A stretch of DNA of 64,000 nucleotides from Candidatus Fermentibacteraceae bacterium (GCA_027067855.1 JAMOUX010000026.1:169727-233726), one strand, 5' to 3'. Positions 52,512 through 62,337 are shown, counted from the first letter of the stretch. The notes: generated from the letters alone by a model not told the origin. Numbers and translations: made by a program.

Positions 52512-54794
52512 TCAAACCAGTTCCGAGATGGTATCCAGTAGTTCGTCCATCGAGTAGGGTTTTCCCAGGAACCTGCACTTCTCACCGAACCTGCTCAGGA
52601 ATTCCGCTTTTTCGTCCATGTCGTACCCGCTGCAGAATATCAGCAGCATGTCCGGTCGTATCTCCCTGATTTTTTCAGCCGCGGAGATACCCCCCATACC
52701 CGGCATGGCCACGTCGAGGATAACCAGGTCCACGCTGTCCGGAGAATCGGAAAGCAGTATCACGGCACCTTCCCCGCTCGTCGCCGTGAAGACGTCGTGA
52801 CCTTGGTCCATCAGTACCTCGCATACCAGGTTTCTCACATTCTCATCGTCCTCCGCGAGGATTATCGAAAGTGAACGTCCTCCCAGGGGCTTCCGGACTG
52901 CAACCGGTTCGGTGTCTTTCGGCGGGCCGTCCGTAACCGGCAGGTAAATCGTGAACTTTGCTCCTTTTCCCGGGGAACCATCCGCCGTAACAATACCTTC
53001 ATGCTGCGTAACGATACCGTACACGGTGGACAGTCCCAATCCTGCTCCCTCCGTTATATCCTTGGTGCTGAAGAACGGCTCGAAAACCCTGGCCAACGTC
53101 GCGTCGTCCATGCCTTCACCGTTGTCCGTAATGGAGAACATTCCGAATTCGCCCGGTCGGGCCTGCGGATACATGCTGCAAAAGTCAGCGTCCAGACGGA
53201 CTTTCTTCGTTTCGATTATGACGGTTCCCCGGCCCTTTAGCGCATCCCTGGCATTCAGACATAGGTTGAGAAAGACCTGCCCCATCATTCCCGGGTCCAC
53301 ATTGACGTAGACCGGTTTCCCGGATGATCTGAAAAGGATTCTCACTCCTTCGCCCAGCGCCCGTTCCATTAATCCCATGTTGTCGGATACCAGGGTGTCG
53401 AGTTCGGTTATCTGGAGCTTCATGACATTATCCCTGCTGAAGAGCAGGAGTTCTTTTACCAGTTCCACCGCCCGTTTCCCGGCCTCCGAGACCTGTGCCA
53501 ACATTTCCAGTACGGGATGACCTTCCTCCAGGGATGCTCCAGCGAGTTCCACGTAGCCGTTTATCACTTGTAGTATATTGTTGAAGTCGTGGGCCATACC
53601 TCCGGCAAGCCGGCCCACCGCGTCCATCATCTGTGCTTGGCGCAGCCTGTCCTCCAGCCGTTTTCGGGTGGTGAGGTCCCTGGCGAATACCATGAAGGCC
53701 CCTTCACCCTCCAGGGGAATCGGCGTTACATTTACTTCAATAGGCATCCTTTTCCCATTCTTGCCCATCAGCTCCACGTCATATATTACAGGTACGTCAC
53801 CGCCCTCGTACCGCTCCCGCATGTTCCGTCTGACCGTGTCGAGGTGTTCGGGGGTCACCAGGTTCAGAATTTCATGTCCCGTCAGTTCCGCCCTGGAGTA
53901 GCCGGTCATGGAAGCTGCCGCTTCGTTGGCGTAAACTATTATCCCGTTGTTATGAATGATTATTCCGTCGGTGCTGTTCTCGACCAGGATCCTGTATCTC
54001 TTCTCGCTCTTTTTGGTGGTTTCAAGTTCGTTTTTCATCCCGGTGACGTCGGTGAGGAACAGTTGCAGCGAGGGGATTCCGTCGATGTCGATCCGGCAGA
54101 GAGCCGCGAGGACATGAACCTTTACGCCGTCCGGCCTCTGTATGGTGTATTCCATGGAGGCACGCTCTTCGCCGGATCCGATGGTATCGAGCCTTGTCCT
54201 TATGTCGTTCCATGATTCCGGTTCGAATATCTTACCGACCTCTCCGTCGGTCAGTTCCAGGAGACGTGGCTTCTCCATGCCCAGTATGGATTCGGTATCA
54301 CCATCTGCGGCGATTATGGATAGGGGGTCGGAACGGATGGTGATGGCGCAGTGCAAGGGATTGTCATACGGGCATCCGCATATTTCGAGGCGGTCGGATT
54401 TCTTCTCCGTCGTTTTCCCGCTCGCGTGGCCCGAGACGAGTATGCACATCACTATGCCGTCTTCGTCTCTTGCGGCGATGTTCCTGAACTCGGCGGGGAT
54501 GATCTTCCCCCCGGCGGTCAATATGGGATACTCCTGACGGAATGACCGGTGATCACCCGATGCCAGTCCGTCCCTGAATTCCTTCTTGACCTGCTCCCGA
54601 ACATCCTCGGGTACGAAGTCGTCGAAGAAGTTTCGACCGGAAAGTTCCCTTTCACCGCATTCGAGTATCTCCGGAGCCCTGGCGTTTGCGGCGATTATCT
54701 TTCCGGTCCTGGTTATGCACAGAGTTATTTCGTCGGCGCTTTCAAAAACCGTCGGCAACGACGTGTACGAGAGAACCGATCCCGGTGTTTCCAT
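52512..54794 (-). CDS. Soluble hybrid histidine kinase with PAS domains and receiver
   Basis: 760 residues without membrane segments. Three PAS-type sensor regions at about 15-135, 150-255 and 265-385 (the last with [20 protein letters not shown]), then the H box [20 protein letters not shown] near 405, N box LCLNARDA, G1 [12 protein letters not shown] box FEPFFSTKD and G2 [12 protein letters not shown] receiver domain at about 640-760 holds the phospho-acceptor aspartate in [25 protein letters not shown] cluster in the second sensor region could bind a metal or be redox active. No partner regulator is adjacent; the output is unknown. Confidence 0.93.
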   Translation of the reverse strand: METPGSVLSYTSLPTVFESADEITLCITRTGKIIAANARAPEILECGERELSGRNFFDDFVPEDVREQVKKEFRDGLASGDHRSFRQEYPILTAGGKIIPAEFRNIAARDEDGIVMCILVSGHASGKTTEKKSDRLEICGCPYDNPLHCAITIRSDPLSIIAADGDTESILGMEKPRLLELTDGEVGKIFEPESWNDIRTRLDTIGSGEERASMEYTIQRPDGVKVHVLAALCRIDIDGIPSLQLFLTDVTGMKNELETTKKSEKRYRILVENSTDGIIIHNNGIIVYANEAAASMTGYSRAELTGHEILNLVTPEHLDTVRRNMRERYEGGDVPVIYDVELMGKNGKRMPIEVNVTPIPLEGEGAFMVFARDLTTRKRLEDRLRQAQMMDAVGRLAGGMAHDFNNILQVINGYVELAGASLEEGHPVLEMLAQVSEAGKRAVELVKELLLFSRDNVMKLQITELDTLVSDNMGLMERALGEGVRILFRSSGKPVYVNVDPGMMGQVFLNLCLNARDALKGRGTVIIETKKVRLDADFCSMYPQARPGEFGMFSITDNGEGMDDATLARVFEPFFSTKDITEGAGLGLSTVYGIVTQHEGIVTADGSPGKGAKFTIYLPVTDGPPKDTEPVAVRKPLGGRSLSIILAEDDENVRNLVCEVLMDQGHDVFTATSGEGAVILLSDSPDSVDLVILDVAMPGMGGISAAEKIREIRPDMLLIFCSGYDMDEKAEFLSRFGEKCRFLGKPYSMDELLDTISELV

Positions 54795-55251
54795 TAGTTA
54801 CCACCGTTCCCACCAGAATAAGATTTATAAACTAACAATAATACATTAGAAACCGGGAACCAGTACCGGCGGAATTCCATCCGCAAGGCCGATGCGTGAA
54901 GTCCGAAACGCTCGGATTCCGGCCCGGTCGATTCTTCCTGTTGTCGCCCGGGACGTTCGTCATCGAGCGGTCCGGTGGATCCGACGCTCATGTACCCGGG
55001 TTCCGGTCTTCGCCGTTACGGTGGCCTGATCCTTTCCGTTCGATGCATCGCTTTCGGGAGATTCCCGCCGGTATTCCCGGTTTCTTGCGGTGCCGTTCCG
55101 GGCGCGTGATATTATCCTTGGTCGACGTATTATTCCCCTAGAGGTTTGGACTGTTTCGAATGAACTTGCCCAGGATCGCCGGTCGTTTTCTTGCAGCAAG
55201 AACCCGATGCACCGCTCAGGCGGGCTCCGCTTCCGCATTCCGGAAGATCTC
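54795..55251. other. Intergenic stretch with no recognised feature
   Basis: About 450 bases between the kinase start and trmO. Open frames exist but none has family likeness or a ribosome site. The end next to the kinase is AT-rich and should hold its promoter. I see no RNA gene. Confidence 0.5.
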
Positions 55252-55680
55252 ATGAAAACGATATCGTACGAACCCATAGGAATCATCCACACTCCGTACG
55301 GCGACATGGCCCCCTTCCAGGCCAGGGAGGATGACTTCTCCGGGGATTTCTACCTGGAGCTGCTGCCGCGGTACCGTGGAGCATTGGAAGGCCTCATGGA
55401 ATGGGAGTACGTCATCGTCCTCTACCACATGGACAGGGTTTCCGGATACAATGGTTCCAACGTCGCCCATCCTCCCCGCCTCGGGGGAGGAACCGTCGGT
55501 CTTTTCGCGAGCCGTTCCCCCAACCGTCCCAATCCCTTAGGTCTTGACGTGGCCAGGTTGCTGAGGGTGGAGGACCTGAGGGTTTACACAACCGGGCTCA
55601 GCGCCCTGGACGGGACCCCTCTGCTGGACCTCAAACCGTATATTCCCAACGATTCCAGGCTCTGCGAAAGCCCCTGGTGA
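55252..55680 (+). CDS. trmO: tRNA methyltransferase TrmO (TsaA/YaeB family)
   Basis: 142 residues from ATG 55252 (GGAAG five bases upstream). The core is YEPIGIIHTPYGDMAPFQAR, LEGLMEWEYVIVLYHMDRVSG, then VGLFASRSPNRPNPLGLDVARLL, the family signature, and LSALDGTPLLDLKPYIPNDS. In E. coli TrmO methylates N6-threonylcarbamoyladenosine at position 37 of tRNA-Thr. The protein is the short form with only the catalytic domain (E. coli has about 235 residues). A single gene next to the biotin operon. Confidence 0.88.
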   Translation: MKTISYEPIGIIHTPYGDMAPFQAREDDFSGDFYLELLPRYRGALEGLMEWEYVIVLYHMDRVSGYNGSNVAHPPRLGGGTVGLFASRSPNRPNPLGLDVARLLRVEDLRVYTTGLSALDGTPLLDLKPYIPNDSRLCESPW

Positions 55681-55687
55681 TCCGAGT

Positions 55688-55743
55688 AACGTCAACCCAT
55701 TAGCCTGTTCCAGGTTGACGTTGTCCGGGCATATCAAGATACT
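55688..55743 (+). promoter_or_regulatory. BirA-type operator overlapping the biotin operon promoter
   Basis: The inverted repeat AACGTCAACC (55688-55697) / GGTTGACGTT (55713-55722), spaced by 15 bases, matches the layout of BirA operators (consensus like TTGTAAACC-N14/15-GGTTTACAA). The right half contains the -35 box TTGACG (55715-55720), and after 17 bases GATACT (55738-55743) serves as -10. The bound repressor would block the polymerase site. The encoded BirA has the needed winged-helix domain. Confidence 0.75.
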
Positions 55744-55769
55744 ACTCCGACTCTCGGGGGAAGGAAGCC

Positions 55770-56780
55770 ATGGGTGACAATACCGCCGGAATTCTTCGGA
55801 TGCTGAGGGAAGGCAACGGTTACGTCTCCGGGCAACGCATGTCCGGGAAACTCGGTATATCCAGGACCGCAGTATGGAAGAGCATAGAAAAATTGAGGAA
55901 GGCGGGCTACCTTATCGATGCCGTTCCCAGGATGGGGTACCTGCTGTTGAGTGGCGCCGACGTTCCCACCTCTGACGAAATCTACAGGTTATGCAATGCT
56001 GAAACTTTCGGTCGTAACGTGGTTTTCGTGGAATCACTGGTATCCACTAATGATATGGCCGCGATGCTGGCGTCCAAGGGTGCTGTCCAGGGTACCGTAG
56101 TGACGGCGGACGCCCAGACGGGCGGCAGGGGCAGAAGAGAAAGGTCCTGGTATTCGCCTCCGGGATGTAACATCTACATGTCCGTCATCCTCAGACCCCG
56201 GGTGCCTCCGGTGGACGCTTCGCAGATACCGGTGCTGGCGGTGATCGGAATCACGAGGGTGCTTCAGTCCGTATGTCCCGGCCTGGAATGCCTCGTCAAA
56301 TGGCCCAACGACGTATACTGCGGCGGTGGGAAGGTGAGCGGCACGCTGTGCGAAATGAAGGCCGAGCCCGACATGGTGAACCATGTTGTGGTGGGCATAG
56401 GTTTGAACGTTAACATGGAGAAAAGGGATGATCTTCCTCCGGGAGCCACGTCTCTCTTCATCGAGACTGGGAAGAAGTTTTCCAGGGCTGAAATTGTCGC
56501 GAGACTCCTGGAATCATTCGAAAAGATTTACATGCGATGGATTGATGAGCGTACCGTCGCACCCTTCGCCGAGGAATGGCGCGAGCGGTCCATGCTGCTG
56601 GGCAGAAAGGTGGAGGTTCGTTCCGGAAACGAAACGGTGGTCGGAACGTCTGTGGGCATAACCGGGGAAGGCGCCTTGAAGCTCCGGCTGGAAGACGGAA
56701 ATCTCAGGACGGTGTACGCCGGGGATGCCACCCTTCGGAAAGAAGGTCTGCGGGAGGGGAATCCGGTTGCGGGCGATTAA
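55770..56780 (+). CDS. birA: BirA, biotin-protein ligase and biotin operon repressor
   Basis: 336 residues. The N-terminal winged helix (about 1-65: GQRMSGKLGISRTAVWKSIE then GYLIDAVPRMGYLLLS) is a DNA-binding domain, so this is the regulatory class. The catalytic domain (about 80-270) has GGRGRRERSWYSPPGCN, the biotinyl-AMP loop, and VKWPNDVYCGGGKVSGTL; a small C-terminal domain follows. It attaches biotin to carboxylase carrier proteins and, as biotinyl-AMP complex, represses its own operon. First gene of the biotin operon; overlaps bioB by 14 bases. Confidence 0.95.
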   Translation: MGDNTAGILRMLREGNGYVSGQRMSGKLGISRTAVWKSIEKLRKAGYLIDAVPRMGYLLLSGADVPTSDEIYRLCNAETFGRNVVFVESLVSTNDMAAMLASKGAVQGTVVTADAQTGGRGRRERSWYSPPGCNIYMSVILRPRVPPVDASQIPVLAVIGITRVLQSVCPGLECLVKWPNDVYCGGGKVSGTLCEMKAEPDMVNHVVVGIGLNVNMEKRDDLPPGATSLFIETGKKFSRAEIVARLLESFEKIYMRWIDERTVAPFAEEWRERSMLLGRKVEVRSGNETVVGTSVGITGEGALKLRLEDGNLRTVYAGDATLRKEGLREGNPVAGD

Positions 56781-57681
56781 CCGTGGAGAAGCTCTGGGAA
56801 TCCTCGGCTGCGATTTTAAGGAGTTGGCTGGGCTCCTGGAGGCGGAACGGCTTTACCGGGGCGGAATGTCTTTCTGTGCGATTCTCAACGCGAAATCCGG
56901 ACGTTGTGGCGAAGACTGTATTTTTTGTGCGCAATCGAGCGTTTCCGGGGGAGCATGCGACGGGTACCCTCTTATGGATCATCAAACGATGAAAAGTTGC
57001 AGGGAGAAATATGAGGGGACCCGGGTGAACTACTTCTCCATCGTCACCAGCGGGGGATCGCCGTCTCCCGGGGAGCTCCGGGAAGTTTGCCTCGCCTTGC
57101 GCGGATCGAACCGCGGAAGGCCCGAATGGTGCGCGTCCCTGGGGATACTGGAACCCCCGGAACTCGGTATGCTCGCCGATTCGGGTCTTACCCGGTACCA
57201 CCACAACGTGGAGACCGCCGAGAGTTTCTTCCCCGGAATTTGTAGCACACACTCATGGAGGAGTAGGGCCGCAACCGTGGAAAGCGCCGTCGATGCCGGG
57301 TTGCAGGTGTGTTCGGGAGGCGTTCTCGGGTTAGGCGAAAGCCTTGAGCAGAGGGTTGAGTTCGCGTTTCAACTCAGGGCTCTCGGGGTGGATTCGATAG
57401 CCTTGAATTTCTTCGTGGAGGCGCCCGGGGTGAGTATTTCACGGGATGCTCCGTTTACTTCGTCCCTGGATTTCTTCAGAGCGGTGGTGATGATCCGCCT
57501 GGTATGTACCGATAGCGAACTCAGGATATGCGCCGGAAGAAAACGGCTTGGGATGTACGAAAAACTGCTGCCGGCCGCCGGGGTGAACGGTGTCATGACC
57601 GGTGACCTGCTTACAACGGCGGGATACTCCCTGGAACGGGACCTGGAATTCTTCGGGGAAAACGGAGAAACCGTTGGCTGA
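56767..57681 (+). CDS. bioB: Biotin synthase
   Basis: 304 residues from TTG 56767 (GGGAGGGG seven bases before). A radical SAM enzyme that inserts sulfur into dethiobiotin. The cluster motif is CGEDCIFC within NAKSGRCGEDCIFCAQS near residue 45. Other family blocks are GLTRYHHNVETAESFF near 140 and LQVCSGGVLGLGES near 180, with ALNFFVEAPG later. It is about 20-40 residues shorter than E. coli BioB. Overlaps birA and bioF. Confidence 0.94.
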   Translation: MRAINRGEALGILGCDFKELAGLLEAERLYRGGMSFCAILNAKSGRCGEDCIFCAQSSVSGGACDGYPLMDHQTMKSCREKYEGTRVNYFSIVTSGGSPSPGELREVCLALRGSNRGRPEWCASLGILEPPELGMLADSGLTRYHHNVETAESFFPGICSTHSWRSRAATVESAVDAGLQVCSGGVLGLGESLEQRVEFAFQLRALGVDSIALNFFVEAPGVSISRDAPFTSSLDFFRAVVMIRLVCTDSELRICAGRKRLGMYEKLLPAAGVNGVMTGDLLTTAGYSLERDLEFFGENGETVG

Positions 57682-58795
57682 CAGGTACGGAAGAATTCTC
57701 GGTGATCTGCGGACCAAGGGGTTGTTGAGAAGGTTGGAACTCCATCCCGGGGGAATGCTGGAGTTCTCGTCCAACGATTACCTGAACCTGTCTACCCACC
57801 CGGATCTGAAGAACGCGGCGGCCGGGGCGGTCATGCGTAACGGTTGCAGTGCTTCCGCTTCGAGGTTGATGTCGGGCAATCTTTCACTGCACGAGGAGTT
57901 GGAAAGGGAACTCGCGGATATGACCGGCATGGAGTCCGCCCTTCTCTTCGGAAGCGGGTTCCTCGCCAACGTGGGTGTTCTCAACGCCGTGGCGGGACGT
58001 GACGACGTCATCTTTGCAGACAGGCTCAACCATGCCAGCCTGGTGGACGGTGCCTTGGTGAGCAGGGCCAGGGTCGTTCGTTACACCCATGGGGACACGG
58101 AACACCTGGAGGAGTTGCTGTCCGGAACGGAGTGCAGGGGCAGGCGTTTCATCGTTACCGATTCGCTGTTCAGCATGGATGGGGACCGGGCTCCGTTGAA
58201 AAAACTGGACGAGCTTTCGAAGCGGTTCGGTTGCGATCTCGTGGTGGACGAAGCGCACGCCGTGGGAGTTTTCGGGGAAGGCGGCGGTTTATGCGTAGAG
58301 CAGGGGATAAGACCACGGATACTCGTGGGCACTTTGAGCAAAGCGCTGGGAAGTTACGGAGGATTCATCGCGTGTGATTCCGTCATCAGGGAATTCCTGG
58401 TCAACCGGGCACGGACATTCATCTACTCCACGGGGCTTCCCCCGGCTTCCGTGGCGGCGGGTAAGGCCGCCGTGAACCTGGTGAGAAGCCATCCGTCTAT
58501 GGGAAAGAAGTTACTGGAGAAGGCCGCCGTGTTTCGTGGAATGCTGAAAAAACGGGGATTTTCCACGGACCCTTCGGAATCCCAGATAGTGCCCCTGGTG
58601 ATAGGAGCCGGCGATGACGCTCTCGCCGTTGCCGGGCGCTTGAGGAGAGAAGGTGTATCAGCGGTTGCTATTCGGCCTCCTACGGTTCCCGCCGGAACGG
58701 CGAGAATCAGGTTTTCGGTTACCCTGGCGCATTCCCGGGCTGATTTGGAAAGAGTGGTGTCGGCGGTGGCCGGGATTGGCGGGATTGCGCGGTGA
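57674..58795 (+). CDS. bioF: 8-amino-7-oxononanoate synthase
   Basis: TTG 57674 (GGAG six bases before) overlaps the bioB stop; 373 residues. A PLP-dependent enzyme joining pimeloyl-ACP or -CoA with alanine. Motifs: LEFSSNDYLNLSTHPDLKNA, GNLSLHEELERELAD, LVVDEAHAVGVFGEGGG near 195, and the PLP lysine in VGTLSKALGSYGGF near 225. No acyl extension is seen. The bioH start overlaps its stop (GTGA). Confidence 0.95.
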   Translation: MADRYGRILGDLRTKGLLRRLELHPGGMLEFSSNDYLNLSTHPDLKNAAAGAVMRNGCSASASRLMSGNLSLHEELERELADMTGMESALLFGSGFLANVGVLNAVAGRDDVIFADRLNHASLVDGALVSRARVVRYTHGDTEHLEELLSGTECRGRRFIVTDSLFSMDGDRAPLKKLDELSKRFGCDLVVDEAHAVGVFGEGGGLCVEQGIRPRILVGTLSKALGSYGGFIACDSVIREFLVNRARTFIYSTGLPPASVAAGKAAVNLVRSHPSMGKKLLEKAAVFRGMLKKRGFSTDPSESQIVPLVIGAGDDALAVAGRLRREGVSAVAIRPPTVPAGTARIRFSVTLAHSRADLERVVSAVAGIGGIAR

Positions 58796-59472
58796 ACCTT
58801 CTTTTAATAGGAGGATGGGCCGTGGGCGGAAACGTATGGAACCCGGTATTGGAATTGCTTGACGATGGTTACCGGGCGCAAGTGGTCGAATGGTGGGAGG
58901 CGGCTGACCTGGGCTTGGAGATTCTCGGAGGGATGCGAAGCCGTGAAACCGTGGTGGCTGGCTGGTCGCTGGGAGGACAGGTCGCATTGAGACTCGCCGC
59001 GGAATCGAGATTCGCGGGAGTCGTGATGGTGTCGTCCATGGTGAACCTGGTGAAGGGCGAAAGCAGACCTGGAGTGGATCCCGGTGTACCCCGGGCCATA
59101 GAAGGCATGCTCGACCGGAATAGAAGAGCGTATCTGCGGGCTTTTTTCGAAAGATGCCTCAGTCCGGTCGCAGACCCGGAACTGGTGCGACTTCTCCTCG
59201 AGGAAAGCGGGAAGCAATCGACGGAACTTCTCGTGAAAGGACTGAATTACATGCAGGAGGATGCTCCGGTTCCGGCGGACGTGCCTATCGCCCTGCTCCA
59301 CGGGCTGGAAGACGAGATAATCCCACCCGCATGCTCAGGATACGTGAAAGAACTCTCCGGAGGGAATGCGGAAGTCGAGTACCTGCCCGGAACGGGCCAC
59401 ATGGTTCCCATACTGGAGGCGTCCGTCACAGCGGAGAAAATAGATGGTTTCTGCAGGTACCGTTCATCCTGA
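58792..59472 (+). CDS. bioH: BioH-like pimeloyl-ACP methyl ester esterase
   Basis: 226 residues, alpha/beta hydrolase. The nucleophile serine is in VVAGWSLGGQVALRL near residue 60, the acid in LLHGLEDEIIPP near 170 and the histidine in PGTGHMVPILEA near 203. Position between bioF and bioC identifies it as the enzyme that removes the methyl ester from pimeloyl-ACP at the end of the BioC-initiated cycle. BioG is another esterase that can fill the step, but the GxSxG hydrolase core fits BioH. GTG start, four-base overlap. Confidence 0.85.
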   Translation: MNLLLIGGWAVGGNVWNPVLELLDDGYRAQVVEWWEAADLGLEILGGMRSRETVVAGWSLGGQVALRLAAESRFAGVVMVSSMVNLVKGESRPGVDPGVPRAIEGMLDRNRRAYLRAFFERCLSPVADPELVRLLLEESGKQSTELLVKGLNYMQEDAPVPADVPIALLHGLEDEIIPPACSGYVKELSGGNAEVEYLPGTGHMVPILEASVTAEKIDGFCRYRSS

Positions 59473-60259
59473 TAAGGCATCGGTCGCCGATTCCTTCTCC
59501 AGGGCGGCCTCCACGTACGATCTCCATGCGAGGCATCACGAGGTGATAGCTTCCATCCTGGCCGGCCTGTTCGCCGGATTGCCGCAACCGGGGAAAATAC
59601 TGGAGATAGGCTGTGGTACCGGGATCATGACCGGGAAGATACTCCGCGCCTTTCCCGGAATCGCGGTGCATGCGCTGGACATTTCTCCCGGAATGATCGA
59701 AGCATGCCGGTCGAAATTTCGGGGGAATCGCGCCCTTTCCGTGATGCCGGGGGATGCCGAGGAGTACCTGGAGAAATCTCCCGGTTATGACATGGTGGTA
59801 TCCAGCTGCAGCTTCCAGTGGTTGCACGATACCGGGAAAATCGCCCGCCGGGTGGCGAATTCCCTTGTTTCGGGGGGATCCGTGGTCCTGGCCGTTCCCG
59901 TCGAGGGAACCCTGTTCGAACTCGCCGAGAGTTTCCGGACCGGGGCGGGAAGAATCATCTGTTCTCTGGAAATGGATACCGGCGAAACCTGGATGAAACG
60001 TTTCGTGGAAGCCGGATTCGATGTGGTGGAAGCCTTCACGCGCAAGGTGACCGTTTCCTTCCCGGATCCCATTGATGTACTCAAGTCCGTCAGGGGGATA
60101 GGCGCCTCGCTTGGACGGGAAGGATCCGGGATCGGTCCTCACGAAGTAGCCGCCATGAGGAGGTACTACCGGAATGTGTTTTCATCGCCCCGGGGTGGCG
60201 GGGTGGATTCCAGTTACCGCGTGTTTTTCATTTCCTGCATTACGGGGAGAAACCGATGA
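59444..60259 (+). CDS. bioC: Malonyl-ACP O-methyltransferase
   Basis: 271 residues; ATG 59444 has GGAG eight bases before and lies inside bioH. The class I SAM motif is ILEIGCGTGIMTGKIL near residue 52. VADSFSRAASTYDLHARHHEV near the N-terminus and VSSCSFQWLHD near 125 are BioC hallmarks. It methylates malonyl-ACP to start pimelate synthesis through the fatty acid cycle. Directly precedes bioD with a four-base overlap. Confidence 0.92.
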   Translation: MVSAGTVHPDKASVADSFSRAASTYDLHARHHEVIASILAGLFAGLPQPGKILEIGCGTGIMTGKILRAFPGIAVHALDISPGMIEACRSKFRGNRALSVMPGDAEEYLEKSPGYDMVVSSCSFQWLHDTGKIARRVANSLVSGGSVVLAVPVEGTLFELAESFRTGAGRIICSLEMDTGETWMKRFVEAGFDVVEAFTRKVTVSFPDPIDVLKSVRGIGASLGREGSGIGPHEVAAMRRYYRNVFSSPRGGGVDSSYRVFFISCITGRNR

Positions 60260-60966
60260 AGGGTGTTTTTATTACCGGGACGGACACGGGGGTGGGAAAG
60301 ACCCTCGTGGCCGGGGGATTGTTGTGGGCCGTCCGGAAGATGGGAATTCAGGCCCTGCCGTTCAAGCCGGTGCAAACCGGTTGTGCCGCCGGTTCCGGGG
60401 ATCCGGAGGCCCAGGACCTGGACTTCGTGCTACGGGCGGCGGAAATCGGAACCGACCGGATTGATGAGAAGCTGTCGTGTCCTTTCCGTTTTCGCCATGC
60501 ATGCTCTCCACACCTCGCCGGGGAACTGGAAGGGGGGAGTGTGACGGTGGAGGCGGTGCTCGATAAATTCTTCCTGCTGGGGGATAAATGTGATGCCGTG
60601 ATTGCCGAGGGGGCGGGCGGCGTTCTGGTTCCCCTGAACCGCAGAGAGGTCATGGCTGATCTCATCGCAGCCTTGGGCCTGCCGGTGCTCGTAGTGGCGA
60701 GGGCGGGGCTGGGAACGATAAACCACACGCTGATGACCCTGGAGACTCTTCGCGGAAGAAATATCGAAGTAGCCGGAGTGGTGATGAACCACGTCGACGA
60801 GGGTGAGTCCTACATATCCGGGGATAACCCGGGAACGATCGCGAATTTCGGTGGGGTCGCGATACTTGCCGAGGTGCCTTTCATAGTGCCTCCGGTGCTT
60901 CCGTCATCGATTCGTGAATTGTCCGGAGTGTTCCTGGAAACAGCCGGGAAGCTGGGGTTTCAGTGA
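60256..60966 (+). CDS. bioD: Dethiobiotin synthetase
   Basis: 236 residues. P-loop VFITGTDTGVGKTLVAGGLL at the start, the substrate loop PFKPVQTGC near 38, and EGAGGVLVPLNRREVMADLI near 115. It closes the ureido ring from diaminopelargonate, CO2 and ATP. Both ends overlap neighbouring genes by four bases. Confidence 0.95.
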   Translation: MKGVFITGTDTGVGKTLVAGGLLWAVRKMGIQALPFKPVQTGCAAGSGDPEAQDLDFVLRAAEIGTDRIDEKLSCPFRFRHACSPHLAGELEGGSVTVEAVLDKFFLLGDKCDAVIAEGAGGVLVPLNRREVMADLIAALGLPVLVVARAGLGTINHTLMTLETLRGRNIEVAGVVMNHVDEGESYISGDNPGTIANFGGVAILAEVPFIVPPVLPSSIRELSGVFLETAGKLGFQ

Positions 60967-62288
60967 ACGGAACGGATGTGCTGAGAGGACTCGACCGGGA
61001 TCATTTCTGGCACCCGTACACTCCCGTGGAGAGTATCGGGAAGGATGATTTCCCGGTGATACGGGAAGCAAGCGGAGTATACCTGGTGGACACCGACGGT
61101 TTCAGGATGCTGGACGGAATAAGTTCGTGGTGGTGCGTGAACCTGGGTCATTGCAACCCGGCGCTGGTGTCCGCGGTAAGGGAACAGGTCGGAAGGCTGC
61201 ATCACTCGATTACCGGCGGGATGTCCCACGAGCCTGTGATCAGGCTTGCCGCCGGGTTGGCCGGAATATCCCCCGAAGGACTTTCCAGGACCTACTTCGC
61301 TTCGGACGGCGCGTCGGCGGTGGAGGCCGCCGTCAGGATGGCGATCCAGTACTGGTGGAACTTGGGGAATCCCCGGAAGAGGAAGATAATCTCCCTGGAA
61401 GGGGGGTATCACGGCGACACTTTGGGATGCGTGGGACTCGGATTCGTGGAAAAGTTCCATGGAAGCCTGGCACACGTGGTGGACAGGTCGGTGACCGGTC
61501 CCTCCCCCCGCTGTTTTCACTGTCCTCACCGATCCGAACAGCCGCATTGCGGTCTCTCGTGCCTGGATGAATTCGAGAGAGTGATCCGCGGGAATGCCCG
61601 GGATACGGCCGCGGTCATAGTCGAACCCGTGTGCCAGGGTGCATCGGGCATGCGGATATATCCGCCGGAGTATATCGGGGGATTGAGAAGGATATGCGAC
61701 GAGAACGACGTGCTTCTCATCCTGGACGAAATAGCGGTGGGTTTCATGCGGACGGGGGAAATGTTCGCGTCCGGGCTGGCGGGAATAACCCCGGACCTGA
61801 TGTGCATAGGAAAGGGTCTGACCGGTGGAACACTGCCCATGAGCGCCGTACTGGTGCGCGAGCACGTATACGATTCCTTCCGGGCGACCGGGAAGAGGGA
61901 CGGAACCTTCTACCACGGACACACGTTCTGCGGAAACCCGGTGGCGGCGTCGGCGGCTTTGGCCGCCCTGGATTTGTACGATTCCGATTTCATTCGGGAG
62001 AATACCTCGATGATTGCCGGAATGCTGGCCGGGGCTTTCGGAGAACTGGATGGTATGCGGGGAGTGCGCGGCGCGACGGCCCTCGGGTGCATGAGTTCCC
62101 TGGAGTTGGAAGGAGATGACGGCTCCGGAGCGGCCCGCGTGGCCGCCCGCGCCCGGAAGATGGGCCTGTTCATAAGACCCCTGGGTCCGGTTCTTTATCT
62201 TTGGCCGCCCCTGGTGACCACGGCGGAGGAGATGAGTTCCATGCTGGAGATATTCACCGGGGCGCTGACTGTGGAACTGAGCCGGTAA
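60963..62288 (+). CDS. bioA: Adenosylmethionine-8-amino-7-oxononanoate aminotransferase
   Basis: 441 residues from GTG 60963. A class III PLP aminotransferase using SAM as amino donor. Specific blocks are FWHPYTPVESIG, LDGISSWWCVNLGH with the WW of BioA near residue 60, LILDEIAVGFMRTGEMFA near 255 and the lysine in MCIGKGLTGGTLPMSAVL near 285. A four-cysteine stretch CFHCPHRSEQPHCGLSC near 180 is a feature I recall in many BioA proteins. Last gene of the biotin operon, which is therefore complete from pimelate to biotin. Confidence 0.95.
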   Translation: MNGTDVLRGLDRDHFWHPYTPVESIGKDDFPVIREASGVYLVDTDGFRMLDGISSWWCVNLGHCNPALVSAVREQVGRLHHSITGGMSHEPVIRLAAGLAGISPEGLSRTYFASDGASAVEAAVRMAIQYWWNLGNPRKRKIISLEGGYHGDTLGCVGLGFVEKFHGSLAHVVDRSVTGPSPRCFHCPHRSEQPHCGLSCLDEFERVIRGNARDTAAVIVEPVCQGASGMRIYPPEYIGGLRRICDENDVLLILDEIAVGFMRTGEMFASGLAGITPDLMCIGKGLTGGTLPMSAVLVREHVYDSFRATGKRDGTFYHGHTFCGNPVAASAALAALDLYDSDFIRENTSMIAGMLAGAFGELDGMRGVRGATALGCMSSLELEGDDGSGAARVAARARKMGLFIRPLGPVLYLWPPLVTTAEEMSSMLEIFTGALTVELSR

Positions 62289-62337
62289 CGTGAGTGAACG
62301 TGACCGGAAAGGATGTTCGCCGCGGCGTCCGGTGCAC

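Noticed and set aside
52195..52557. 120-codon plus-strand frame running into the end of the histidine kinase gene
   Set aside because: Antisense to the receiver domain; no ribosome site and no recognisable motif.
54850..55250. tRNA or small RNA gene in the intergenic stretch before trmO
   Set aside because: No cloverleaf or conserved RNA motif could be folded by eye.
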